Shown here: positions 16,256 through 24,199 of the stretch, piece by piece
Position numbering within the stretch: the first letter of the stretch is position 1
Layout of the letters: the number at the start of each line of letters is the position of its first letter
DNA from: GJ-E10 sp035625725
GTDB lineage: Bacteria > Pseudomonadota > Gammaproteobacteria > Burkholderiales > Burkholderiaceae_F
Length of the DNA stretch: 64,000 nt
Assembly: GCA_035625725.1 (NCBI GenBank)
Contig: DASPPB010000064.1
Coordinates: 1-64,000 of the forward strand
Direction: 5' to 3'
The notes under the pieces: generated by a model
Databases searched by the model: none
Told to the model about the DNA's origin: nothing
The model's input: only the letters and a program-made list of their open reading frames with translations
Made by a program: the position numbers and the translations under genes

Positions 16256-17827
16256 ATGACCACACACACGACGCCCGCCGTGCACCTTTGCATCGTGCAG
16301 CCTATCGGTTACGTGCACTCGATGGGTCTGCTCGACGCGGCGCTGTATTTCCGCCACCAAATGCGCCAGCTCGGCGCCGACGTGAGCGTGGCAAAAAACC
16401 GCCTGCGGCGCGATGTCCCGAACCTCGTGTTCGGCGCTCATCTGGGATTCGATCGGACCCTGACCCAGACCTTCTGCTGCATCTTCGTGAATCTGGAGCA
16501 GTTGGGCGCTGGCGGCAGTCGTATGCCGGGCACGTACCTCGAGCTTCTGCATGCTTCGCCCGTAATCGATTACGAAGCCGCCAACCCCGCAGCCTACGGG
16601 CAGCCAAACCAGGATGTGCCCCTCATTTCGTTTGGCTTTGCACCGTACCTCGCCGCGGTCACAGGCGCTCCGCCCTGGGACAAACGACCCTTTGACCTGC
16701 TGTTCTTCGGCTCGATGAACGAACGGCGCCAAAGAATCATCGAGCGCATCGAGCGCACGGGGCGCACAGTTGTCACCTTCGATGCACCGGTCTACGGCCC
16801 GGAGCGCGACGCCTTCATCCTCCAGTCGCGCGCGGTACTGAACTGCCACCATTACGACAGCGCCTTGTTCGAGCAGGTCCGCGCGTTTCAGGTCCTGTCT
16901 CTGGGCACTGCGCTGGTTTCCGAGCGCACCGCGCGCACGCGCCCCGGCCCGGCCTTTGAAGACAGTGTTGGCTGGTTTACGGATGAAACGCTCGAGACAT
17001 TTTTCTCGGAGGAATACGCGCACCCGGACTATGCGCAGCGCGCGCAGCGGCAGCTGCAGGCCTTTCGGCGCATTGATCCGCGCGAGCAGTACCGCCATGC
17101 CATGGAATTCGCACAAGCCGCTCTGGGCGCCGCGCGCAGCGTCGCACCGGCAGCCCCGAACCCGCAGCGCCTGCTGCACATCGGCTCGGGCAAGGACTAC
17201 CGAGCGGGCTGGCTCAACATCGATATTCTGGAATCCTCCCAACCGGACATCCAAATCGATCTGAGTCGCCCCCACACTTGGCCGGTAACGTTGTTCTCGC
17301 CGTTTTGGGGTCCGGTGGAGCTGCGCGCCGGCGCCAGCGACCTCATTTACGCCAACAATGTCTTGGAGCACGTCTCGGACCTTCCCACTTTGATGGGAAA
17401 TTGTCTCGCCTTGCTGCGTGTCGGTGGCCTCATGGTCATCGAGGTCCCGCACGAAGCCAGCCTTGGCGCCTGGCAGGACCCAACGCACGTGCGCGCGATG
17501 AACGAGAACTCATGGATCTACTACACGGACTGGTTCTGGTACCTCGGCTGGTTCGAGCACCGGTTCAAGATCAACCAGTTCCAATGGCTCGACGCGCAAC
17601 GCGCTGCGTGCGAGCAGTCGGCCGCCACGTTCATGACCGTCACCCTGGAGAAGGTCCCGACGACCGTGGCCGAACGGATGACCGCCCGCACGATGCGGCC
17701 CGATTTTGGCGGCCTGCTCGATGCATTGCCGATGTCGCAGGCCGGGCTGTCGGCCTGTGCGAACACCGCCGGCCCCGGGGCGCCAGCGCCGACCGCGCTC
17801 CCGCGCCGCGCGCAGCTCGTCAGCTGA
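16256..17827 (+). CDS. Glycosyltransferase-like / SAM-methyltransferase hybrid protein
   Basis: 523 residues in two parts. The C-terminal half (about 305-480) is a class I methyltransferase: SAM motif I 'LLHIGSGKDYRAGWLNIDI', and 'DLIYANNVLEHVSDLPTLM' as in Methyltransf_11. The N-terminal 290 residues resemble CgeB/GT1-like glycosyltransferase halves ('FDLLFFGSMNERRQRIIERI', 'ALFEQVRAFQVLSLGTALVS'), but I do not see a full nucleotide-sugar signature. Downstream of two GT41 genes, it may add or methylate a sugar on flagellin (inference). It ends 199 bases before the convergent flhX-like gene; I saw no clear terminator in that gap. Confidence 0.75.
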   Translation: MTTHTTPAVHLCIVQPIGYVHSMGLLDAALYFRHQMRQLGADVSVAKNRLRRDVPNLVFGAHLGFDRTLTQTFCCIFVNLEQLGAGGSRMPGTYLELLHASPVIDYEAANPAAYGQPNQDVPLISFGFAPYLAAVTGAPPWDKRPFDLLFFGSMNERRQRIIERIERTGRTVVTFDAPVYGPERDAFILQSRAVLNCHHYDSALFEQVRAFQVLSLGTALVSERTARTRPGPAFEDSVGWFTDETLETFFSEEYAHPDYAQRAQRQLQAFRRIDPREQYRHAMEFAQAALGAARSVAPAAPNPQRLLHIGSGKDYRAGWLNIDILESSQPDIQIDLSRPHTWPVTLFSPFWGPVELRAGASDLIYANNVLEHVSDLPTLMGNCLALLRVGGLMVIEVPHEASLGAWQDPTHVRAMNENSWIYYTDWFWYLGWFEHRFKINQFQWLDAQRAACEQSAATFMTVTLEKVPTTVAERMTARTMRPDFGGLLDALPMSQAGLSACANTAGPGAPAPTALPRRAQLVS

Positions 17828-18026
17828 AGGGTGGATTCGCGGCCGCGCACCGTGGCAGGCGCGCCTCCGGCACCTTTTGTCGGTTGATTTTTCCTGGGGG
17901 CCCGATCCTGGATTGCCGCTTCGAGGAGCTGTGCGCCCGTCGGGAGAAAAGCGTCGACGCGGGCTTGATCCCCTGTGGCAGTCGACTTTGGAACGCGCCG
18001 TCCCTGCCCTGCGCGTCGCCCCTCGG

Positions 18027-18350
18027 TTAGCGTGGGCGAGGTGGCGAGGTACCGCCCGCCCCGGTTGCGGTCTCGTGCTCGATCCGATAGACCCAGGTGA
18101 GCACTTCGGCCACCGCGACGTACAGCGCCGGTGGTATGCGCTGGTCCAGATCAAAGTCCAGGAGCGCCGCAACGAGTTCCCGCGATTCGTGAACCGGGAC
18201 GCCGAATTCGCGTGCCCGCGCGATTATGGCTTCGGCCGTAATCCCTTCTCCGGTGGCGACGATCCGGGGGGAGAGACCCGCGGCGGCGTCCCGCTCCTCG
18301 TAGGACAGCGCAACGGCTCGCCGTTTATGCGAGGACACGTCTTCCGGCAT
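18027..18350 (-). CDS. FlhB C-terminal-domain paralogue (FlhX/FhlB type)
   Basis: 107 residues matching only the cytoplasmic C-terminal region of FlhB: 'AVALSYEERDAAAGLSPRIV' and 'AREFGVPVHESRELVAALLDFDLDQRIP', then 'ALYVAVAEVLTWVY', compared with 'ALYTAVAQVLAYVFQL' in the full FlhB here. The NPTH cleavage motif is absent, as in described FlhX proteins that can stand in for the cleaved C-terminal fragment of FlhB. Its ATG overlaps the stop of the FliK-like gene (TAATG). It is the last gene of the flaG-fliD operon. Confidence 0.88.
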   Translation of the reverse strand: MPEDVSSHKRRAVALSYEERDAAAGLSPRIVATGEGITAEAIIARAREFGVPVHESRELVAALLDFDLDQRIPPALYVAVAEVLTWVYRIEHETATGAGGTSPPRPR

Positions 18351-19381
18351 TACGGATCCTGGGCGGCGGGCATGGCCGCGGCAAGCTGCGCGAGCGTCAA
18401 ACCGTGCGCGGACAGCGCTTCTGCCAGCGAAGGCAACTCCCCTGTCAGGGCGGCCGAGCGGTCCGACTCGATCCACACGCCGACGGTGCGCTCCATGACG
18501 CGAATGCGCGCCTGCAGCGGGCCCAAATTGGGTAGACGAATCGAAAGCGTTGCCACGAACACGCCCGTGGTTTCGCCCGGATTGGCGCCGTCGCGCTTGC
18601 GCTGCCGGTCCGCTTCGATCGAAATGCGGATGGGCTGCCCCGCCCACGCCTGACCGACCAGTGTCAACGCCTGACGCTGCATGGCGTCCATCTGCAGGGC
18701 GCTACGTCGATCCGACATTTGCATTGGCCCCGTCTGAGCGTCGACCGGCAGGCCGCGCGCCTCCTCCTCGATCTGCCGCAAGGAGCGTTCGCCACGAAGC
18801 ATCTGGGCGACGTGGGCCTCGAGAAACAGGCCGCTGGACTCGACAGCGTGCGCCAGGCTCTTGGCCGCATCGCCCGGAGCCGGTGCTTGCAGGAGCGGGG
18901 TGCCAATCACGGTCGCGGGCGGCTCCGGCTCGCCCTCTACGCTCTGGGTCCCGGGGGCGACCGCGAGAAGGCGCGACTCCTGTACCTGGGCATCGACGGA
19001 GGCCGCTCGTGCGGCCGTGGACGCGTCGAGCAGCCCCGCGGAAGGGGTTCCGGCCGCCGGGCCGCCGCCTTGGGCTGACGTTGTCGTGCCCTGGCCCAGG
19101 AGCGCAAGCACGGCATCGCGCGCGGCTCCTGCAAGCAGCGTGCGACGTCCATCGACGAGAATCTGCAGCAAACCACGGTCGCCCGCGACCAGCAGATCGA
19201 CGGCTGTCCCCGTCTGCGCGAGGTTTCGCAAGGCGCTCAACAACGAGTTCGGGACGGGGAGATTCTGCAGCGCGGCCAGCAGTCGATCGGCGGGCAGTTG
19301 AAAGCGCTCCAGCGGGGCACCGGCACCCCACTGCGGCCGCACCACTCGATCCGCTTGCAGCGATGGGATCTCGATGGCCAC
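18350..19381 (-). CDS. FliK-like hook-length control protein (second copy)
   Basis: 343 residues. The central part is Ala/Gly/Pro-rich. The C-terminal 100 residues resemble the Flg_hook domain: 'TLSIRLPNLGPLQARIRVME', then 'VGVWIESDRSAALTGELPSL' and a final helix 'LAEALSAHGLTLAQLAAA'. FliK-type proteins measure hook length and tell FlhB to switch export specificity. A classical fliK is at 34492-35961, so this is a second, shorter member, placed next to an FlhB-C paralogue. It could be a filament-stage or auxiliary FliK. It starts 13 bases after fliT. Confidence 0.78.
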   Translation of the reverse strand: MAIEIPSLQADRVVRPQWGAGAPLERFQLPADRLLAALQNLPVPNSLLSALRNLAQTGTAVDLLVAGDRGLLQILVDGRRTLLAGAARDAVLALLGQGTTTSAQGGGPAAGTPSAGLLDASTAARAASVDAQVQESRLLAVAPGTQSVEGEPEPPATVIGTPLLQAPAPGDAAKSLAHAVESSGLFLEAHVAQMLRGERSLRQIEEEARGLPVDAQTGPMQMSDRRSALQMDAMQRQALTLVGQAWAGQPIRISIEADRQRKRDGANPGETTGVFVATLSIRLPNLGPLQARIRVMERTVGVWIESDRSAALTGELPSLAEALSAHGLTLAQLAAAMPAAQDP

Positions 19382-19394
19382 GGCCCGGTTTTCC

Positions 19395-19748
19395 TCAGGG
19401 CGTCCGCAAGGCGGTCGGCGGCGCCGTTTTCAGGAATTCTTCGAGATTGCGCAGCCACGGTTCCGCGCGCGCGCGGATCTGCGCATCGTCATCGAGTATC
19501 GAGCGCAGCAGCTCGATGCGGCGCCGCTGTTCGGAGTCGGCGAGCGCGTCCCTTTCCGAGGCCGTTTTGAGCTCCGCGATCATCTCCCGGCAGCGCCCCT
19601 GAATGCGTTCGACCTCGTCCCAATCGCCCTGATGCGCCGCCTGCAGCATGCTGCGGCTCGCCTGGGCAATTTCTTCGTACTGCTGGATCAGGCTGCGCGG
19701 TCGAGTCGCCCGCTGACCCTCGGAGCGCCCGCCGTGATCGATCGTCAT
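19395..19748 (-). CDS. fliT: Flagellar export chaperone FliT
   Basis: 117 residues, helical. FliT is the chaperone of the cap protein FliD and, in enterics, an inhibitor of FlhDC. 'SLIQQYEEIAQASRSMLQAA' and 'WDEVERIQGRCREMIAEL' match the family's helical pattern, and it sits between fliS and the FliK-like gene. An N-terminal extension of about 18 residues precedes the core. Identification rests on order and pattern, as FliT diverges fast. Confidence 0.82.
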   Translation of the reverse strand: MTIDHGGRSEGQRATRPRSLIQQYEEIAQASRSMLQAAHQGDWDEVERIQGRCREMIAELKTASERDALADSEQRRRIELLRSILDDDAQIRARAEPWLRNLEEFLKTAPPTALRTP

Positions 19749-19773
19749 TTGCGCTGCATTCCGGCCCGGGCGC

Positions 19774-20256
19774 TTACGCCCGATAAGCGCGCAAAGCCCG
19801 CGCGGCGGGAGTCGCAGTCGCGATGCGTGTGACCGAATCGGGGACCTGGACGCCGTTGCCCTGCGTTGCGCCGGCCGATGGCCGAATCTTGACCCAGGCT
19901 TCGCGAAGATCCACGAGCAGGGCCACCGCTTCGTCTAACGCCTTGACGTCGTTGTGGGAATTGCCTCGTGCGAGGCGCATCAGAATGTATTTGTACAGCG
20001 CGGTCAAGCGGCCGGCGAATTCGGGAGCGAAAGACGGATCGACGCTGGCGCTCAAGCCCGCGTCGACGATGCGCATCGCCTGCAGGAGGGCTTCGCACTT
20101 TTCCGCGATCCGACGCTGTGCGAGGAAACCCTTGGCGCGGTGGATCGCCCCGATAGCCCCGTCGAAAAGGATCAGCACCAGTCGATGCGGATCCGCGTCC
20201 AGGACGTCCGTTTCGAGACTGAGCTTGCTGTAGGCCTTTGCGCCGAAACCGTCCAC
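19774..20256 (-). CDS. fliS: Flagellin export chaperone FliS
   Basis: 160 residues. FliS wraps the C-terminus of flagellin before export. The family signature is clear: 'SLETDVLDADPHRLVLILFD' followed by 'IHRAKGFLAQ', and 'LYKYILMRLARGNSHNDVKA' with 'EAVALLVDLREAW'. The start is a GTG at 20256 with GGGAG 7 bases upstream. The last 25 residues extend beyond the usual end. It lies between fliD (101 bases upstream) and fliT (25 bases downstream). Confidence 0.95.
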   Translation of the reverse strand: MDGFGAKAYSKLSLETDVLDADPHRLVLILFDGAIGAIHRAKGFLAQRRIAEKCEALLQAMRIVDAGLSASVDPSFAPEFAGRLTALYKYILMRLARGNSHNDVKALDEAVALLVDLREAWVKIRPSAGATQGNGVQVPDSVTRIATATPAARALRAYRA

Positions 20257-20357
20257 GGTGTACTCCCGATCACCACACCAAAGTTCTCGAGAATATCGGC
20301 AAGGCCCAAAGGAGATTAAGCGGACGCAAACCCGGAATTACGCTGCCACACCTGCCC

Positions 20358-21890
20358 TCAGCCGGGCAGCGACGAGAGCTGACCGGTGAGCGAGGTCTGT
20401 TCGACCGATGCGTTGGCCAGCATGGCATTGAGCGCGCTGTATTCCTGCGTCAGATTCTGCTGCGTCTGGGCAAGTTGCGCCTGCATCATCGCTTGCTGGT
20501 TGTTCATGTACGTGATCTGCGACTGCAGTGACTGCTCGGCGGCGCCTAGCGCCCCGGACGTGCCCAGCATCTGACCCGCGGCCGCGCCGATTTGCACCGC
20601 AAAACCCTGCTGCGCGCCGCTACCCGAAGCACTCGTGAACATCGCGGCCACCGCGCTGGGGTTGGCGCTGAGCGCGGACTGAAATTGCGAGGTATTGAGC
20701 GCTAAGGTGCCATCGGAATTTACCGACACTCCCACCTCCGCGAGCCAGGAATCGCTTGCCGTCGTCCCGGTCGCGGTGGTCTGGCTGCCGAGAATGGACT
20801 GCAGCGTACTGACGACGTTGAGCGTCGTCGAATCGCCGGTCAATACGGACGCAGTGTTCGTATTGGCATTGTAGTTGGTCAGCGTGTTGGTGAGCGTAAT
20901 GAGCGAGTTGTACGCAGAAACGAAACTGTTCACCGAGTTGGTAATCGCGTTGGGGTCGGTGGCAACCATGATCTGCGCCTGCAGCGGCGCGGCGCCGGAG
21001 GCCGGGGCCTGCGTGAGGTTGAGCGTCAGCCCCGAGATCGCGGAGGTCACGGAGTTGGTCCCGGACGTCAATGGCAGGCCGTTGACCGTAAAGTTCGCGT
21101 CGGCCGCAGCTTGCGTCTGCGTCATGCCCTGGCTGCCGGCGGCGGCAGTCGGATCGAAGGCAAACTGCGACAGGCCGGAGCTTGCCGCAACGCTAAAGCC
21201 GTTGGCAGCACCCGTGGTGGCCGAACTGAGCACCAGCTGGCTCGTGCCGTTCGCGTTGGTTACGACGGATGCATTGACCGAACCGGCCGCCGCGCTGTTG
21301 ATCGCGGCCGCAATGCCGTCGAGCGTATTGTTGGTCGAGTCGATGGTGACCGTAATGGGGTTTGCGCCCGATTGCGCCGTGAAGGTGTTAGTGCCGGCGT
21401 CGTAGCTTCCCATCTGGATGGTCAGCGTGCCGGTGCCCAGTGCGGCCGTGGCGCTCGCAGCTGGCGCCGATGCGATTGACTGGGCCTGCGCCAGGTTCGA
21501 TACCGTCACCGAGTAATCGGCATTGACCGGAGACCCCGTCACCGTGGCCGAAACACCGCTACCGCTCACCGTCGCGCTCGCAGCCTGAAACGCCGAGGGA
21601 AGCGCCAGCGCGTTGGCCGCGCTTTGCAAGGCAGAGAGCGCGCTTTGCACCTGGCCGTACGCGCTTAAGGTCGATTGCACACCGGCTTCCTGGCTCTGGA
21701 GTCGCGTCAGGGGCTGCGACTGCACGATCATCATCTCGCTGACGAGTTGGCTGACGTTGAGCTGCCCCGCGGTGATCAGCGGTGCCGACGGCGTGGTCGA
21801 TGCGACGCTCGACGTCGCTGTCGAAGCGCTATTGGCAAGATTCGGCAACAGGCTCGCGAGCGAGGAACTGGTCGTGGAAGATGTAGTCAT
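20358..21890 (-). CDS. fliD: Flagellar filament cap protein FliD
   Basis: 510 residues. FliD forms the pentameric cap that folds flagellin at the filament tip. The N-terminal coiled segment 'LVSEMMIVQSQPLTRLQSQE' and the C-terminal 'QSLQSQITYMNNQQAMMQAQ' are the conserved self-assembly parts. The middle is Thr/Ser/Ala/Asn-rich, as in secreted axial proteins without cysteine. It lies 23 bases after flaG. Confidence 0.96.
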   Translation of the reverse strand: MTTSSTTSSSLASLLPNLANSASTATSSVASTTPSAPLITAGQLNVSQLVSEMMIVQSQPLTRLQSQEAGVQSTLSAYGQVQSALSALQSAANALALPSAFQAASATVSGSGVSATVTGSPVNADYSVTVSNLAQAQSIASAPAASATAALGTGTLTIQMGSYDAGTNTFTAQSGANPITVTIDSTNNTLDGIAAAINSAAAGSVNASVVTNANGTSQLVLSSATTGAANGFSVAASSGLSQFAFDPTAAAGSQGMTQTQAAADANFTVNGLPLTSGTNSVTSAISGLTLNLTQAPASGAAPLQAQIMVATDPNAITNSVNSFVSAYNSLITLTNTLTNYNANTNTASVLTGDSTTLNVVSTLQSILGSQTTATGTTASDSWLAEVGVSVNSDGTLALNTSQFQSALSANPSAVAAMFTSASGSGAQQGFAVQIGAAAGQMLGTSGALGAAEQSLQSQITYMNNQQAMMQAQLAQTQQNLTQEYSALNAMLANASVEQTSLTGQLSSLPG

Positions 21891-21913
21891 CGAGATGTCT
21901 TCGCTTCGTGGCT

Positions 21914-22315
21914 CTAGGCTTTTGTGTCGACACGCACAACGGCTGTCGCCGATTCCGAAGGCACCGCCGCGGCGTCCTCAGAAGCCGTGTCGGGCAACGG
22001 GGGTTGGTCGACTTTCTGGGTCCGAATGTCAAGCAGTTTGACCTTCATCGATCGCGTCCGATCGTCGAATACGAGCACCAATTGCGTTCCAATCGCCTCG
22101 GAGGATTGGCTCGCAGGAGCTGGCGTGGCGCCGCCCGCAGTTTGTCTCGAGGACGCGCCGGGCTCATTGCCGCGGGCCGTGGTCGGATTGCCGCGCGGCG
22201 TGCGTTGGACCGGGCCCCCGTTCGGCGCGGGCGGCGCGGCCTGCTCGCCACCTCCCGTTACGCCAGGCTTGCTGGCGATGACCGGTACGATCCCGGAGAG
22301 CTGCAGACTCGACAT
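21914..22315 (-). CDS. flaG: FlaG family protein
   Basis: 133 residues. Only the C-terminal half is conserved: 'GTQLVLVFDDRTRSMKVKLL' resembles the FlaG core ('L.F..de.t....v.v.D..t.eVIRQIP'), with 'VDQPPLPD' replacing the usual end. The N-terminal 70 residues are Pro/Gly/Ala-rich. FlaG affects filament length in Pseudomonas and Campylobacter. It is the first gene behind the sigma-28 promoter at 22371-22397 and directly precedes fliD. Confidence 0.8.
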   Translation of the reverse strand: MSSLQLSGIVPVIASKPGVTGGGEQAAPPAPNGGPVQRTPRGNPTTARGNEPGASSRQTAGGATPAPASQSSEAIGTQLVLVFDDRTRSMKVKLLDIRTQKVDQPPLPDTASEDAAAVPSESATAVVRVDTKA

Positions 22316-22370
22316 ACTCGTCTCCTGGCACGAAGCCCGCGACCCGCCGGATTCGTGCCGTACGAGGCGA

Positions 22371-22397
22371 ATTACGGCAGTTCGCGAGCGGACTTTA
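22371..22397 (-). promoter_or_regulatory. Sigma-28 promoter for flaG-fliD-fliS-fliT-fliK2-flhX
   Basis: On the minus strand TAAAGTCC (22397-22390), 11 bases, then GCCGTAAT (22378-22371), 56 bases before the flaG start. The -35 and spacing are ideal; the -10 reads GCCGTAAT, the same variant as the small-RNA promoter at 23922-23948. Confidence 0.82.
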
Positions 22398-22435
22398 GGG
22401 GATCGCCCTGTCGACTTAGCGGCCGGATCGCCAGC

Positions 22436-22468
22436 AAAAAGGGTCCGGCGGTTTGCACCACCGGACCC
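22436..22468 (-). terminator. Rho-independent terminator of fliC
   Basis: On the minus strand GGGTCCGG (22468-22461), a 12-base loop, CCGGACCC (22448-22441), then TTTTT (22440-22436). It starts 36 bases after the fliC stop codon and precedes the flaG promoter. Confidence 0.88.
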
Positions 22469-22504
22469 CCTTTTGGCCAGAGGTTAACGCCGCGAGTCGA
22501 AGGC

Positions 22505-23335
22505 TTACGGCAGCTTGCTCAGCAGGCTCAACACGTTTTGCGGAATCATGTTGGCCTGGGAGAGCATCGCGGTGCCCGCTTGCTGGACGATTTCCGCCTG
22601 CGTAAGGTTCGACGTTGCCTGGGCGTAATCCGTGTCCATAATCTGCGACTGTGCAGCAGCCGTGTTCTGCGAATTGACCTGCATCGAGGCAACGACTTGC
22701 TGGAACCGGATCTCGTTGGCACCGTTGGTCGCACGCGTCGAGTTCACGAGGCTAAGCGCCGCATCCACCGCGTCGATTGCTTTGGTCGAATCCGCCTGGT
22801 TCGTCAAGTCGCCGAGGGATGCGGCGGACAAAGCGGCCGTACCGGAGAGGTTCATGCCGCCAACGCCGATCTGATCGGTCGTGTTGGCACCGACCTGGTA
22901 GGTGATGGTGTTGCCGGAAGTGAAGACGCCTTGGCCGTTGAACTGGGTGTTCGACAGGGTCAGCGCGATTTGCGACGCCAACTGGGCGTATTCCGCGTTG
23001 AGGTCCGCATTGCTGGCCGCGCTGTTGCTGCCGTTGGCGCCTTCCACGGCGAGGGTACGCATCTGCTGGAGCATGTTCGTGACCGAAGCCATCGCGCCGT
23101 CGGCAGTCTGCGCGAAGGCAATTGCGGTGTTGGCGTTGATCACGCCCTGGTTCATCCCGTTGACTTGGGCCTGCATGCCCGTTGCAATTGCCAGGCCCGC
23201 GGGATCGTCCATTGCACTGTTGATCCGCAAACCAGACGACAACTGCTGTACGGCATTGTTCAGCTTGTTTTGCGTATTTGCCAGGTCCGTCTGCGTGATC
23301 AGCGACAGGACGTTGGTGTTAACAATCATTGACAT
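22505..23335 (-). CDS. fliC: Flagellin
   Basis: 276 residues, short for a flagellin. The terminal D0/D1 domains are complete: N-terminal 'VNTNVLSLITQTDLANTQNK' and 'LSSGLRINSAMDDPAGLAIA', C-terminal 'ATSNLTQAEIVQQAGTAMLS' and 'NMIPQNVLSLL'. The central variable part is only about 70 residues, so little or no D2/D3 domain exists. There is no cysteine. The Ser/Thr-rich centre is a possible target of the nearby GT41-like enzymes. It is monocistronic, with its own sigma-28 promoter and a strong terminator. The SD-like AAGGGA precedes the ATG. Confidence 0.97.
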   Translation of the reverse strand: MSMIVNTNVLSLITQTDLANTQNKLNNAVQQLSSGLRINSAMDDPAGLAIATGMQAQVNGMNQGVINANTAIAFAQTADGAMASVTNMLQQMRTLAVEGANGSNSAASNADLNAEYAQLASQIALTLSNTQFNGQGVFTSGNTITYQVGANTTDQIGVGGMNLSGTAALSAASLGDLTNQADSTKAIDAVDAALSLVNSTRATNGANEIRFQQVVASMQVNSQNTAAAQSQIMDTDYAQATSNLTQAEIVQQAGTAMLSQANMIPQNVLSLLSKLP

Positions 23336-23364
23336 TTTCGATTCCCTTTCAACACTGATATAAG

Positions 23365-23414
23365 TGGCAGCCAGAATAGGAGGCTGGATTAACCTCTTTC
23401 CCAGGTGGCTGCCA
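23365..23414 (-). promoter_or_regulatory. Inverted repeat in the fliC 5' leader
   Basis: TGGCAGCCA (23365-23373) and TGGCTGCCA (23406-23414) form a perfect 9-bp stem around a 32-base loop inside the roughly 165-base fliC leader. The loop contains short GAGG/CCTC pairs. It ends about 30 bases before the start codon, where it could affect stability or translation. Confidence 0.55.
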
Positions 23415-23506
23415 TCAAATACTCGATGCGCCTACCGGTCCTTCGCGCTTCGCACTTTCATCACCACGTTCATCTGCGGTGTTGCGTTCGCGTCGCGTCA
23501 GATCGC

Positions 23507-23534
23507 TTATCGGTGTGCCAGACATTGAACTTTA
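23507..23534 (-). promoter_or_regulatory. Sigma-28 promoter of fliC
   Basis: On the minus strand TAAAGTTC (23534-23527), 12 bases, ACCGATAA (23514-23507). It matches the consensus at 14 of 16 positions, with one extra base in the spacer and A for the first G of the -10. It gives a leader of about 165 bases. Confidence 0.85.
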
Positions 23535-23847
23535 GGCCGCGATGGTTTTTGCGATCGGCTTGGGCTCACGCGGATCGCAGCAATACCGCAACGATTCCGG
23601 TTCATTTTTGTTGCCCCGTGCCGATAGCGCTCCATCATCTGCAGCCGCACTCGTTGTCGCCCCAATGCGCGCAGCCTTCGCGGGGCGGCGGCGCCGCCAC
23701 GGCGTGCAATGAAGAATGAGAAAGGGCGAGCCGCGTTGGCCTTTACACGAATGGCCCGCATTGTCGACGAACTTGCACGCAAGCGGCTTTGCACCTTGCA
23801 TCAAGTGCGCGGAAGGCCGCAGGCGGATCCCGTCGCAGGCGTGCGGC
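23535..23847. other. Gene-free stretch between fliC promoter and small-RNA locus
   Basis: Several open frames cross here on both strands, but none has a ribosome site or protein-like composition. No promoter match with correct spacing was found. It may carry upstream regulator sites for fliC. Confidence 0.5.
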
Positions 23848-23889
23848 AAAAAAAAATGCGCGCCGGTGACGGGAGTCAGCGCGGCGCGC
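23848..23889 (-). terminator. Strong leftward intrinsic terminator with no protein gene upstream
   Basis: On the minus strand GCGCGCCG (23889-23882) pairs with CGGCGCGC (23865-23858), with an inner TGAC/GTCA stem and TCCC tip, followed by A and nine T (23856-23848). The opposite strand lacks a T-run, so it works leftward only. Confidence 0.85.
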
Positions 23890-23915
23890 GAGGCGGGGGA
23901 GGAAAGGTGTTGCTG
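23848..23915 (-). ncRNA. Candidate sigma-28-dependent small RNA with anti-SD segment
   Basis: Predicted from signals only. A sigma-28 promoter (23922-23948) points leftward and a strong intrinsic terminator ends at 23848, giving an RNA of about 65-70 bases with no ORF. Its 5' part is C-rich and unpaired and contains CTTTCCTCCCCC, complementary to Shine-Dalgarno sequences; TTCCTCC pairs with GGAGGAA at the flhD ribosome site (24188-24194) over 7 bases. Sigma-28-dependent sRNAs are known in enterics, but this one I do not recognise. The exact 5' end is a guess. Confidence 0.65.
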
Positions 23916-23921
23916 CTAGCA

Positions 23922-23948
23922 ATTACGGCAGCGAACGCGAAGTCTTTA
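23922..23948 (-). promoter_or_regulatory. Sigma-28-type promoter of the candidate small RNA
   Basis: On the minus strand TAAAGACT (23948-23941), 11 bases, GCCGTAAT (23929-23922). Exact spacing, and the -10 is identical to that of the flaG promoter. Confidence 0.75.
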
Positions 23949-24161
23949 ATCCCGCCCCGAGGCCTCGTCCTGGACCTGGGGTTTCTTTTTCACGGCCTCG
24001 GTCCTCACCCGTGACTTAGCCCGCGCGCCCTCTGGGCGGGCAGCGCTTGTAAGGCAAATTCCTACACGCGAATGGCGCACCGTCTGACGGCCAATTTGGC
24101 GGATTCCCGCTACTCCAAAGGGCCCCCTCCCGTGAAAATGGCATCACTTCGCAACGTTAAT

Positions 24162-24199
24162 CCGGGCTTCCGAAAGCCCGGTCACCAGGAGGAAGCCCG
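24162..24199 (+). promoter_or_regulatory. flhD leader hairpin with alternative pairing at the ribosome site
   Basis: CCGGGCTT (24162-24169), loop CCGA, AAGCCCGG (24174-24181) form an 8-bp hairpin 5 bases before AGGAGG (24187-24192). A second AAGCCCG copy lies at 24193-24199, between the SD and the ATG, and could replace the first partner, placing the SD in a closed loop. Confidence 0.6.

Noticed and set aside
23620..23627. GCCGATAG on the plus strand in the fliC-flhD gap
   Set aside because: No TAAA at the required distance upstream, and no gene or terminator behind it.
23709..24014. 101-residue plus-strand frame across the small-RNA locus
   Set aside because: No ribosome site, crosses a strong hairpin and runs opposite to the promoter-terminator pair; composition not protein-like.
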